Positions 33,843 to 41,229 of a stretch of DNA of 64,000 bases are shown here, piece after piece. A program made the translations under genes and the position numbers. The DNA comes from Treponema sp. (GTDB taxonomy: Bacteria > Spirochaetota > Spirochaetia > Treponematales > Treponemataceae). The DNA lies in assembly GCA_024400915.1 (NCBI GenBank), contig JAKSLX010000005.1, positions 62,001-126,000 on the forward strand, written 5' to 3'. The notes below the pieces were generated by a model. That model saw only the letters and a program-made list of their open reading frames with translations, was not told where the DNA came from and searched no databases. Positions within the stretch are counted from its first letter, which is position 1. Each line of letters begins with the position of its first letter.

Positions 33843-34889
33843 TCAGATTGTTTTCCTTACATAGAATGTTTTGCTTGCCTGGCCATGCTTTTCAATCTTT
33901 CCTTCATCACAAAGCTGTTTGAGAGCTTTTTCGATTGTCTGTCGGGCCAGAGTTGGACAGTGTTCCTGGACATCACTTTTAGTGAATTTTCCAAGTTGAC
34001 TTTTTGCTACTTTTTCTACCATCTCATAAGCCGAGATTTTATCTTCTATAAGATTCAATCTTTCTTCAAACTCTCTGTAAGCTGCAAGAACAATTCCCAG
34101 GATATATTTTACAAACCCTGTATTATCATTGGTTCCTTCATGCCAGTTTTCAGAAGACTCTTCCAGAACGTCATAATAAGAATCCTTTGTCTTTTCGATT
34201 TTCTTTTCCAAACTGATGTATTTACAGACAACAAAGCCGGATCTGTAAAGCAGAAGTGTTGTGAGCAAGCGAGACATTCTTCCATTTCCATCGTTGAATG
34301 GATGGACGCACAAAAAGTCTTTTATGAAGTTGCAAATCAATAGAAGAGAATCAATTTCTCCAAGACTTATTGCTTTATTGAAGGTTTCACAAAGTTGTTC
34401 CATAGCAATAGGTGTTTCAATTGGGCTGAGAGGTTCAAAAAGAACGTTTGAAGTACCATCTGGAAGATTTGCAACAATGTAATTCTGAGTATTTTTGAAC
34501 TTTCCGCCAAAATCAGGATTTGAATACTGATATAGATATTTATGTAGCTGCAGAATGTAGCTAGATGTGATGGGAATGTATTCAAAATTTTCGTGGATTA
34601 TATTAAGAACATCACGATAGCCCATGATCTCTTTTTCATCCCTGTTCTTTGGAGTAGTTTTTTCCTGAACCAGCAGCTTGATTCGTGTATTTGTAGTAAC
34701 AATACCTTCAATCTTGTTAGAACTTTCTGTACTTTGAATTTTTGCTATTTCTACCAGTTTTTTCAGTTTCTCTTTTTTCTGGTTAATGAAAAGCTGCTGC
34801 CTACCCTTGTATTCGTGTATTTTGGCAATGTAGCCCATGATTTCATTATCGATATTGCAGTTCAGTTTTGAATAATCAAAAGTTCTCAT
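33843..34889 (-). CDS. Fic-family AMP-transferase (class II, with N-terminal inhibition motif)
   Basis: A 348-residue protein. The inhibitory helix carries SNKIEG (S/TxxxEG/N) at about residue 57. The catalytic loop is HPFNDGNGRMSR (about residue 195), with all residues for AMP transfer. A C-terminal winged helix (about 280-345) probably binds DNA. Such proteins modify proteins with AMP and self-inhibit through the N-terminal Glu. It has decayed relatives at 20346-21059 and 35785-35899. Repeated TAGGAGA words upstream (34890-34960) may be operator sites. Confidence 0.9.
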   Translation of the reverse strand: MRTFDYSKLNCNIDNEIMGYIAKIHEYKGRQQLFINQKKEKLKKLVEIAKIQSTESSNKIEGIVTTNTRIKLLVQEKTTPKNRDEKEIMGYRDVLNIIHENFEYIPITSSYILQLHKYLYQYSNPDFGGKFKNTQNYIVANLPDGTSNVLFEPLSPIETPIAMEQLCETFNKAISLGEIDSLLLICNFIKDFLCVHPFNDGNGRMSRLLTTLLLYRSGFVVCKYISLEKKIEKTKDSYYDVLEESSENWHEGTNDNTGFVKYILGIVLAAYREFEERLNLIEDKISAYEMVEKVAKSQLGKFTKSDVQEHCPTLARQTIEKALKQLCDEGKIEKHGQASKTFYVRKTI

Positions 34890-34943
34890 CCCCTACTATA
34901 CTCCTACATCTCCTATTATAACATATAAAATAGGAGATTGCTA

Positions 34944-35262
34944 TTAAATATAGGAGATATCCAGATAATCAAGGCACATCCTAATTACATGGGAAAGACT
35001 TATTCCTTCTGATTCAAAGAGCTTCCATATTCTTTTTTTCTTTGCCTTGTTCATAGATAGATAGAAGTTTACAAGTATTTTTTCCTTTTCATCGTTTTGT
35101 TTTTCATCTCTGGCTTATGTTTCTGTTTCAAGCGCCTGATTGATGATATTTAATTTTGCAGCAGTTCCTGCAGCTACAGTAGCTAAAGCTTCATTTTCTT
35201 TAATTATGCGGTTGACACCACTCCAAAAATTGCCGATTGTTATACAGTTTTTAATAAATAAT
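34944..35262 (-). pseudogene. mobile-element accessory gene with an in-frame stop
   Basis: A continuous minus-strand frame encodes GNFWSGVNRIIKENEALATV, a helical stretch ending ALETET, then TAA at 35115-35117 (one base from CAA), then ARDEKQNDEKEK and KRIWKLFESEGISLSHVIRM to the stop at 34944. There is no start codon. The end looks like a ribbon-helix-helix/plasmid accessory protein. It is a dead gene; the original role is unknown. Confidence 0.55.
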
Positions 35263-35300
35263 TAAAACAAGATTTTTTTGCGGCCTATTTTATTTACACT

Positions 35301-35431
35301 TTACCAAGTAATCTCATCAAGTGTAAGCAAAAGATTTTCATTCTTTTCTATAGAATCTTTTACCATCTGTTTGTAATTTTCCAAAGAGAATAATCTATGT
35401 TGGAATAACCGTAAATAAAACCATTTTCCAT
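35301..35431 (-). other. short coding scrap
   Basis: One frame reads MENGFIYGYSNIDYSLWK and the next reads ENYKQMVKDSIEKNENLL ... LDEITW, as if a frameshift divides a small gene end. The remaining bases 35263-35300 and 35432-35463 show nothing. Confidence 0.3.
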
Positions 35432-35463
35432 ATGAAAAATCAAAATTTTGCGGAATATTACAA

Positions 35464-35598
35464 CTAAAAAAATGTGGGTCCCAGCGACGTAAAAATCAGG
35501 AGTGGTGCTCCCGGTTTCATGGCTCTAAGCCTTGCGGCCTCTGCTATTTTGACCGGGTCCTCCCTCCTGCATTTTTCCTGCGTCCCACATTTTTTTAG
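35464..35598. repeat. long imperfect palindrome, family member 2 (full copy)
   Basis: Terminal arms CTAAAAAAATGTGGG and CCCACATTTTTTTAG are perfect 15-base complements. Inside, TAAAAATCAGGAG pairs with CTCCTGCATTTTT and CCGGT with ACCGG. The base pairs differ from the copy at 12865-12995 while the pairing is kept, and the CCCAGCGACG/TGCGTCCCA boxes are constant. Confidence 0.8.
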
Positions 35599-35606
35599 AC
35601 ATATCT

Positions 35607-35784
35607 TTCCTTCGTGTTTTGATTTCGACAATGCTTCATATATCAAAAAAATTTTCACTGATTTTTCAAAATGCCACTATATCATATCAGGGACTTATAT
35701 ACAGAAAAAAATGGGCCCCAGCGACGTAAAAATCAGGAGTGGTGCTCCCGGGGAATATCATCCATAAATGATAAGTTTCCAGGA
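35607..35784. repeat. duplicated segment, copy 2, with another left half of the palindrome
   Basis: Near-identical to 20170-20345. The half palindrome (GGGCCCCAGCGACG, about 35709-35755) lacks its right arm, like the other copy. Position next to a Fic gene end is also the same. Confidence 0.75.
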
Positions 35785-35899
35785 CTATTTCTTAATCCAG
35801 ACATAAGCCGTTGCTGAACTTGCTCCGACTTTTTCTATCAACCCTTCTTTGACAAGTTCTGCTAAAGTACGTTCCACAGTTTTGGTGCTGATGTCAGGA
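35785..35899 (-). pseudogene. Fic gene 3' remnant
   Basis: Only DISTKTVERTLAELVKEG LIEKVGASS and the tail remain, ending TAYVWIKK. This is the C-terminal winged helix of the Fic family, nearly the same as the end of the pseudogene at 20346. The upstream part is replaced by an unrelated repeat. Confidence 0.7.
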
Positions 35900-35923
35900 C
35901 AGACGGGGACAGACCACGGGTGA

Positions 35924-36020
35924 AAATTATGCAGGATACTTCGACTTCGCTCAGCAATCCTGGGCTTCGGCGTAGCTATCCTGCGCATCGACGTAGCAAT
36001 ACTGCACTTCGGCGCAGTCA
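35924..36020. repeat. GC-rich degenerate repeat
   Basis: GCAGGATACTTCGACTTCGC is followed by variants on the theme CGTAGC/TATCCTGCG. The first part recurs at 37893-37920. It resembles dispersed intergenic repeats of many host-associated bacteria. Confidence 0.55.
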
Positions 36021-36044
36021 CTCTGCACGTCGCTAAAGAACAAA

Positions 36045-36075
36045 AAAGGACCTGCCGGTTATGACAAGTCCTTTT
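36045..36075. terminator. terminator of the SUMF1 lipoprotein gene
   Basis: AAAAGGAC and GTCCTTTT with a 15-base loop and T-runs on both strands. Confidence 0.75.
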
Positions 36076-36101
36076 GATTAGTTAAAAACTGTTGATTTTA
36101 C

Positions 36102-37313
36102 TTAGTCTGCGTTACGTACTACACGGAAGCCCAAGTCGTTATACCTTTCGAGCGGAATACCGCTGAAACGGCAATTCACACTGCAATTCCCCGAGACACT
36201 TACACAACTACCACCACGGACGACGCGGCTGAAACCCGACGAGTCGTCACCGCGTGGATCAGTTGCTGCAGCCTCAGAATAGCATCCTTTTTCTGGCCAC
36301 CAGTCCCAGCACCATTCCAATACGTTCCCACTCATGTCATAAAGTCTATTAGCATTTTCACGCTTTTTCTTTACCTCATGAGTCTTTGAACCTGAATTTG
36401 ATTCATACCATGCATAATTTTCAAGCCTTGATTCAGTATTAGTTCCGCTCCATGTGTAGGAATCAACAGTCGTATCGCCTGCTCTTGCGGCATATTCCCA
36501 CTCTGCTTCTGTTGGAAGACGGTAGCCGTTTGCATTCCAGTTACATTCAACATCATGCCAGTTTTTATCACTTGAAGTTGGAATCGTTCCCCATTCATCT
36601 GGATTTGTTTTTTCATTAATTCTATAGCATGGTGTCAAACCTTCTTTTATGGAACGCTTGTTGCAGTAAACGATTGCCATATACCAATTCACATTTTCTA
36701 CTGGACGATTTCCCTGAACTTCTCCGTCAACAACTTTTTTATGTGATTGCTCTCCAACAAAGTAACTTGGGTTTGATCCCATTACAGCCTGGTATTCTGC
36801 TTGTGTTACTTCGTGGTCACACATATAGAATCCTTTACTGATTGTTACAGTATGAACTGGTTTGCTGCTATCATATCCCTGGTCGTTTCCCATCTGGAAT
36901 TTTCCTGCTGGAATCAAGACAAAATCTAATACAGCTGCTGGAACTTTTATCGTATAATTTGCACTTGCAACAGCACTGTCATTCATTCCATCTTTAACAG
37001 CTATAGCTTTGATTGCTACGGCAGCTGTAATATTGATTCCAGCAGTGTACTGCGTGCTTGAAGCAGTTGGTTTACTTCCGTCTGTTGTGTAATAGATCTT
37101 TGCACCTTCTGTGGTACAAGAGATTATTACTTTTGTTCCGCTTGCAATTTCACCAGCTGATACACTGAAAGCAGGTGTAGCTACTGTTTCCATTTTTACT
37201 GAAGAAGTCGGCGAAGCAGAATCATCATTGCTACCGTCGGAACAGCTGAACATTCCAAACACAAGAGCTACTGCAATTGCAATTCCTGCTACTTTTTTCA
37301 AAATACTTTTCAT
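36102..37313 (-). CDS. SUMF1/FGE-domain lipoprotein with CHB_HEX_C domain
   Basis: A 403-residue lipoprotein (lipobox MFSC, about residue 24). Residues about 45-108 form a beta-sandwich of the chitobiase C-terminal type (TEGAKIYYTTDGSKPT). Residues about 112-402 are a formylglycine-generating-enzyme domain: FVLIPAGKFQMGND, VTQAEYQAVMG, RPVENVNWYMAI, YRLPTEAEWEYAAR, NVLEWCWDWW and the final VVRGGS ... GFRVVR. In bacteria most act in other ways than sulfatase activation; the copper cysteines of true FGE are not evident. Such lipoproteins are common in treponemes. GGGGGAA upstream of the ATG. Confidence 0.88.
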   Translation of the reverse strand: MKSILKKVAGIAIAVALVFGMFSCSDGSNDDSASPTSSVKMETVATPAFSVSAGEIASGTKVIISCTTEGAKIYYTTDGSKPTASSTQYTAGINITAAVAIKAIAVKDGMNDSAVASANYTIKVPAAVLDFVLIPAGKFQMGNDQGYDSSKPVHTVTISKGFYMCDHEVTQAEYQAVMGSNPSYFVGEQSHKKVVDGEVQGNRPVENVNWYMAIVYCNKRSIKEGLTPCYRINEKTNPDEWGTIPTSSDKNWHDVECNWNANGYRLPTEAEWEYAARAGDTTVDSYTWSGTNTESRLENYAWYESNSGSKTHEVKKKRENANRLYDMSGNVLEWCWDWWPEKGCYSEAAATDPRGDDSSGFSRVVRGGSCVSVSGNCSVNCRFSGIPLERYNDLGFRVVRNAD

Positions 37314-37435
37314 CGTAGTATTCCCCCAATTTAATTTAAAAACAAAAAAGGCATGCTGCCATACATTTAAAAATGCACGGCAATATGCCTTATTATTTCC
37401 GGAATATAATTTTGCTGACGAAAGACTATTTTCCC

Positions 37436-37488
37436 ACGAGCAGACGAGCAGACGAGCAGACGAGCAGACGAGCAGACGAGCAGACGAG
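37436..37488. repeat. 8-bp tandem repeat (about 6.6 units)
   Basis: Unit ACGAGCAG, perfect in all copies. It lies about 120-175 bases upstream of the SUMF1 lipoprotein start, so its copy number could influence expression. Bases 37314-37435 and 37489-37642 hold nothing else I can name. Confidence 0.9.
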
Positions 37489-37642
37489 GGTATTCCTTGT
37501 TAAAACTTCAGTCAACATTTCCGCTATTCTAGCATGGATCAATTCATTTTTTCAACTGAAGGATGTGAGCACGGCGACCAACGAATGTATTTCGCATATT
37601 TAAAAATTATTTCATTTTGCGAAATAAGATAAAATAACATAC

Positions 37643-37890
37643 ATGAAACTTATCAAACGCAATTTGTATCTTCAAAAACTTTTGGACGTTATTGGAACAC
37701 CAGATATAAAAGTAATCACAGGAATCCGTCGTTCTGGAAAATCTAAATTGATGGATGATTTCATTTCGCAAATTCAAAAAAACAACAAAAATGCGAACTG
37801 CATTCACATAAACCTGAACCTTAAAAAGTTTCACAAGCTTCAAAATCCAGATGAGGCCTTTGATGGCTTTTGGGAAAATAGATTGACAAA
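37643..37890 (+). pseudogene. N-terminal fragment of an AAA_14/DUF4143-type ATPase
   Basis: MKLIKRNLYLQKLLDVIGTP then Walker A ITGIRRSGKSKL and a helical stretch; the coding pattern stops where the dispersed repeat begins at 37893. The full family has about 400 residues. It appears cut by the repeat or by a deletion ending at it. Confidence 0.75.
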
Positions 37891-37892
37891 TA

Positions 37893-37960
37893 CAGGATAC
37901 TTCGACTTCGCTCAGCAATGTTGCACTCTGGATTAGCTATCCTGCACTGGAGCAGCCCGT
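37893..37960. repeat. dispersed repeat, second copy
   Basis: CAGGATACTTCGACTTCGCT matches 35926-35946, followed by related TAGCTATCCTGCA words. Joined to the truncated ATPase gene. Confidence 0.6.
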
Positions 37961-38042
37961 TTTTTTGCATCAGCAAAAAATGGCCCTGTAAAAAAACGCT
38001 CAGCATACAGAAAAAAAATCACTTTTGCACTATATTTAAGGT

Positions 38043-39146
38043 ATGAGCATTTTTGAAAAGAAAGAAAAAACTCCGTCACAGACTGTGGTGGAAGATGTTT
38101 GTAAAATCAAGAAAGGCGAAAAGGTCCTTATCATTGCAAATCCTGAGACAAGCTACATTTCACAGGAACTGTACAAAGCTTCAATTAACGCAGGTGCAAA
38201 ACCAGTTCTTGCATATCAGCCTAAAAAGACTTCAGGAGATTTCTGCGAAGAATCAATTGTTGGTGCAATCAAAAGCGAGCCTGACGTGATTTTTTCAATT
38301 TCTGAAATCAAGCTGGGGAAAGACGAAAAGGCGATCCAGACTCCATATGTAATGGAAGACGGAACTAAATTCGACAACACCTTTGACTGGCTTTTGAATG
38401 GAAAGAAAACAATCCGCGCTGTTTGGACCCCAGGACTTACTGAAGACATGTTCAACAGAACCGTGAACATCGACTACAAGAAACTTGGCGAAAACTGTGA
38501 AAAACTCTGCAAGAAATTTGAAAATGCAGAAAGCGTTCGTGTAACTGCTCCAGGCGGAACAGACATTGTAATCGGCCTCAAAGGAAGAGCAGGCATGGTT
38601 GATGACGGAGATTTTTCAAAACCTGGAACAGGCGGAAACATACCAGCAGGAGAAACTTTCATCAGCCCTGTTGTTGGTACAAGCGAAGGCGTAATCGTTT
38701 ACGACGGAAGCATGACATTCAGCGACGGAGATGCAATTCTTGAAACTCCAATCACATGCAAAGTCGAAAAGGGATTCATTACGGACATCACCGGAGGAGA
38801 TGAAGCAAAGAGACTTTTGAAGGACATTACTCAGGCTGAAAAGGATTCCGTTAAGATGGAAGAAAACGGAAAACTTCCAAAGGGACAGGGATTAATCTAT
38901 GCAAAGAACGCCCGCAACATCGGAGAGCTTGGCATCGGTTTGAATCCAGCAGCAAACATCACAGGCAACATGCTTGAAGATGAGAAGGCATTCCGCACAT
39001 GCCATTTTGCAGTTGGAGAAAACTATGACGGTGATGCTCCTGCCCTCATCCATTTTGACGGTGTTGTGCGAGAACCTACAATTATTATAAAATACGCAGA
39101 CGGAACTGAAGCAACAGTTCTTGAAAACGGAGATTTGAGAATATGA
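38043..39146 (+). CDS. M29-family (thermophilic-type) aminopeptidase
   Basis: A 367-residue protein. The family features are GKAGMVDDGDFSKPGxGGNIPAGE (seen as GRAGMVDDGDF ... GGNIPAGETF) with metal-binding Glu, EKGFITDITGGDEAKRL, NIGELGIGLNP and the His in TCHFAVGENYDG ... LIHFDGVV. M29 enzymes are cytosolic metallo-aminopeptidases; related enzymes open aromatic rings, so peptidase is the likelier but not the sole reading. It overlaps the next gene by four bases. Confidence 0.8.
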   Translation: MSIFEKKEKTPSQTVVEDVCKIKKGEKVLIIANPETSYISQELYKASINAGAKPVLAYQPKKTSGDFCEESIVGAIKSEPDVIFSISEIKLGKDEKAIQTPYVMEDGTKFDNTFDWLLNGKKTIRAVWTPGLTEDMFNRTVNIDYKKLGENCEKLCKKFENAESVRVTAPGGTDIVIGLKGRAGMVDDGDFSKPGTGGNIPAGETFISPVVGTSEGVIVYDGSMTFSDGDAILETPITCKVEKGFITDITGGDEAKRLLKDITQAEKDSVKMEENGKLPKGQGLIYAKNARNIGELGIGLNPAANITGNMLEDEKAFRTCHFAVGENYDGDAPALIHFDGVVREPTIIIKYADGTEATVLENGDLRI

Positions 39147-39703
39147 AAAAAATATTTGCAGCATTTCTTGTAGCAGCAACAATTGCTGTATGCGCAGAAG
39201 CAAAGAAAGCAGAATCAAAAAACAGTGATTCATCCATCAACGATCAGGAAATTTCTGAAGCCATCGACAAAGCTGGTAAAGGAATCAAGAAAGGTGCCGA
39301 CAAGGCCAGCGAAGGAATAAAAGGTTTCTTTGGAAAAGCAAAGGAAAAAGTTAACGACGATTCAAAAGAAAGCGCAAAAAACAAAGCCAGCGAAATCGGA
39401 AAGAAAGTCGGCGACAAGGTAAAATCCGGTGCCGAAAAGACAAAGGAAGCTGTAAACACACATGAAACTAAATTCCTTACAGGCACTTTGAAAGTTAAAG
39501 GTAGCGGAAAAGATGCTAAGATGAATTTCAAGGCTGAAGACGGCAAGAGCTATACATTGAAAACAATCAGCGGTTCAGAAGATTCCATGCTCAAACTTTC
39601 AGCTTACAACAAGAAGAAAATCAAGATCAGCGGAATCCTTAACACTGAAACAAATGAAATTACGCTGACTACATACAAGCTTGCAAACGACAAAGAAGAC
39701 TAA
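39143..39703 (+). CDS. secreted helical repeat protein
   Basis: A 186-residue protein with a signal peptide (cleavage after CAEA, about residue 20). Residues 40-115 consist of 11-residue-type Lys/Glu/Ala/Gly repeats (GIKKGADKASEGIKGFFGKA), similar to LEA-like or apolipoprotein-like helices, and the rest is a small beta domain (GTLKVKGSGKDAKMNFKAED). The ATGA overlap with the peptidase gene suggests co-translation. Role unknown; envelope association is plausible. Confidence 0.7.
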   Translation: MKKIFAAFLVAATIAVCAEAKKAESKNSDSSINDQEISEAIDKAGKGIKKGADKASEGIKGFFGKAKEKVNDDSKESAKNKASEIGKKVGDKVKSGAEKTKEAVNTHETKFLTGTLKVKGSGKDAKMNFKAEDGKSYTLKTISGSEDSMLKLSAYNKKKIKISGILNTETNEITLTTYKLANDKED

Positions 39704-39712
39704 AAAATGCAA

Positions 39713-39743
39713 AAAGGCTGCCGTAGATTTTATGGCAGCCTTT
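39713..39743. terminator. bidirectional terminator between converging genes
   Basis: AAAGGCTGCC and GGCAGCCTTT, perfect 10-base stem with an 11-base loop. Confidence 0.85.
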
Positions 39744-39759
39744 CTAATTTTAAGAATCC

Positions 39760-40575
39760 TTACCTATTCCCGAACAATTTTACCTGCTCGGCAAGCTCTT
39801 CGCGAGTAAGGGTTTCATTGTGCTTGAGCATTGCAGCTGGAATGCCGTAAGCCTTTTCAAGTTCATCGTTAGTCATGACTTCTTCAACAGTTCCGTAAGA
39901 CATATTTCTATCTGGATGAATAAGAAGAACTTTTTCCGCAAACATCCTTGTAAGGTCAAGTTCATGCATAGAAATGAACATTGGAGTCTTTGTTTCCATT
40001 GAATAGGCACGAAGATATTCAAGGGCAGACATCTTCTGCTTGTCTTCCATTGCAAACAAAGGTTCATCCATGAAAACACTTGCACTACCATAAAGCAAGG
40101 CAAAGGCAAGAAGCACACGCTGGTTTTCTCCCTTTGAAATCTGTGTAAGACCGTGGTTCATTACAGACGAAAGTTCAAAGGTATCAACAACTTCAGAAAA
40201 AAGATCAGCAGTTTTGATTCCCTTAGCATTTGCCTTGAGGGCACCATTCTGGTAAACATAGGAAAGAAGCTGTTCAACCTTGTCTTCAGATTCAAATTCC
40301 ATATTCTGATAAATCATGGAAGCAAGAAGATTCTTTTTTTCCTCCGCAAGTCTATTTACATCCTGTCCAAGAAGATAAACTTTTCCATTTGCAGGCTGAA
40401 TACGACCGCTTGCCAAAAGCATGAAAGTAGATTTTCCGCATCCGTTTGGTCCGATGATGCTGGTAAAACCACCTGGAATGCTTCCCGTAAAATGATCAAA
40501 AACAGGAGGCAACGCATCCTCACCTTCTTCTACTGGATAAGAAAAAGAAACATCGTTAAAGTCAATAAAATTCAT
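39760..40575 (-). CDS. ABC transporter ATP-binding protein
   Basis: A 271-residue ATPase with Walker A IIGPNGCGKSTF, Q-loop region MIYQNMEFE, signature ISKGENQRV (unusual; LSGGQ normally), Walker B SASVFMDEPL and the His switch SMHELDLTR. No permease is adjacent; an importer or exporter partner must lie elsewhere. It follows the DUF1653 gene on the same strand by 31 bases. Confidence 0.85.
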   Translation of the reverse strand: MNFIDFNDVSFSYPVEEGEDALPPVFDHFTGSIPGGFTSIIGPNGCGKSTFMLLASGRIQPANGKVYLLGQDVNRLAEEKKNLLASMIYQNMEFESEDKVEQLLSYVYQNGALKANAKGIKTADLFSEVVDTFELSSVMNHGLTQISKGENQRVLLAFALLYGSASVFMDEPLFAMEDKQKMSALEYLRAYSMETKTPMFISMHELDLTRMFAEKVLLIHPDRNMSYGTVEEVMTNDELEKAYGIPAAMLKHNETLTREELAEQVKLFGNR

Positions 40576-40606
40576 GGTTCAATTATACCTTCGAAAAATG
40601 AAAAAT

Positions 40607-40858
40607 TCAATTTTGCCCGCCCACCGACTGGATATCCTGTTCCTCAAAGCGCCACTTCTGTTTTACATCTGGATACTTTACATGATCCACTTCCTCAAGG
40701 AACATTTCCAAGGGCCTTACCCAAAGAGAACCATCACCGTACAATCTGCGATAGACCACCATTTTTTCCTTTGTTTCCGAATGAAAAGCAACATCAAGAA
40801 CAATGTAGCAATCGCCCTTAAAATGCCTGTAAACCTTATTTATCTTTATTTCACGCAT
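40607..40858 (-). CDS. DUF1653 family protein
   Basis: An 83-residue protein starting MREIKINKVYRHFKGD with the family signature HSETKEKMVVYRRLYG and the WVRPLEMF end. An upstream in-frame start would add 22 residues of unlikely sequence. Function unknown; such proteins are thought to be small beta-barrels. Confidence 0.8.
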   Translation of the reverse strand: MREIKINKVYRHFKGDCYIVLDVAFHSETKEKMVVYRRLYGDGSLWVRPLEMFLEEVDHVKYPDVKQKWRFEEQDIQSVGGQN

Positions 40859-40967
40859 AGACGGAATAATACCCTGCACCATTGCATAAAGCAAGCCGAA
40901 TCTATAACAGCCATATGAAAACAATGCAAAAACGCACGTTTTTTTAACATTTTCTTCATTTTCTTTA

Positions 40968-40996
40968 TTGACATGATTTCATAAAAACACTATATT
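40968..40996 (+). promoter_or_regulatory. promoter of the initiator tRNA
   Basis: TTGACA (40968-40973), 17 bases, TATATT (40991-40996): near consensus, 16 bases before the tRNA. Because no clear terminator follows the tRNA, it may also feed the integrase leader. Confidence 0.8.
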
Positions 40997-41011
40997 ATTT
41001 GAACATTACGA

Positions 41012-41084
41012 CGCGAGGTAGAGCAGTTGGCAGCTCGTCGGGCTCATAACCCGGAGGCCGTAGGTTCGAGTCCTACCCTCGCTA
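41012..41084 (+). tRNA. tRNA-fMet (initiator, anticodon CAT)
   Basis: CGCGAGG pairs with CCTCGCT except position 1 against 72 (C against T), which is the initiator mismatch. The anticodon stem has three G:C pairs (GGG-CTCATAA-CCC), the second initiator hallmark. The T-arm is TAGG-TTCGAGT-CCTA. CCA is not encoded. The 3' half from 41043 is repeated at 63244, marking the insertion site. Confidence 0.95.
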
Positions 41085-41087
41085 TAC
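41043..41087. other. attL core (45-bp direct repeat)
   Basis: From the anticodon loop to three bases beyond the tRNA, identical over 45 bases to 63244-63288. Insertion therefore restores the tRNA gene. Element length between repeats is 22.2 kb. Confidence 0.93.
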
Positions 41088-41229
41088 TGCTAAATCCTTA
41101 TGGTATAAGGATTTACAACACTACTAAACCCAATAAAGTAGGGCTTAGCGTGATTCAAATTACTAATTTAAGTAAACAATTAAAGTAACTTGTTTACGGT
41201 CTTAGTGAGGTGAATATGGCTAAGCCCTA
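41088..41229 (+). promoter_or_regulatory. structured leader of the integrase gene
   Basis: Hairpin 1 TAAATCCTTAT/ATAAGGATTTA (41091-41115). Hairpin 2 CTAAACCC/GGGCTTAG (41124-41148). Hairpin 3 GTAAACAA/TTGTTTAC (41172-41197) just before the ribosome-binding site GTGAGGTG. TAGGGCTTAGC (41139-41149) can instead pair with GCTAAGCCCTA (41219-41229), codons 2-5 of the integrase. Two exclusive folds with the start region in one of them suggest control of translation. The leader at 63289 keeps this plan with other bases. Confidence 0.65.

Noticed and set aside
34367..34871. Small open frames inside the intact Fic gene
   Set aside because: They lie in other frames of a gene with clear catalytic motifs and show no start signals.
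37436..37488. Could the ACGAGCAG array be a CRISPR array?
   Set aside because: Units are 8 bases and contiguous; there are no spacers and no cas genes.
40153..40918. Plus-strand open frames over the ABC ATPase and DUF1653 genes
   Set aside because: They are shadows of two well-recognised minus-strand genes.
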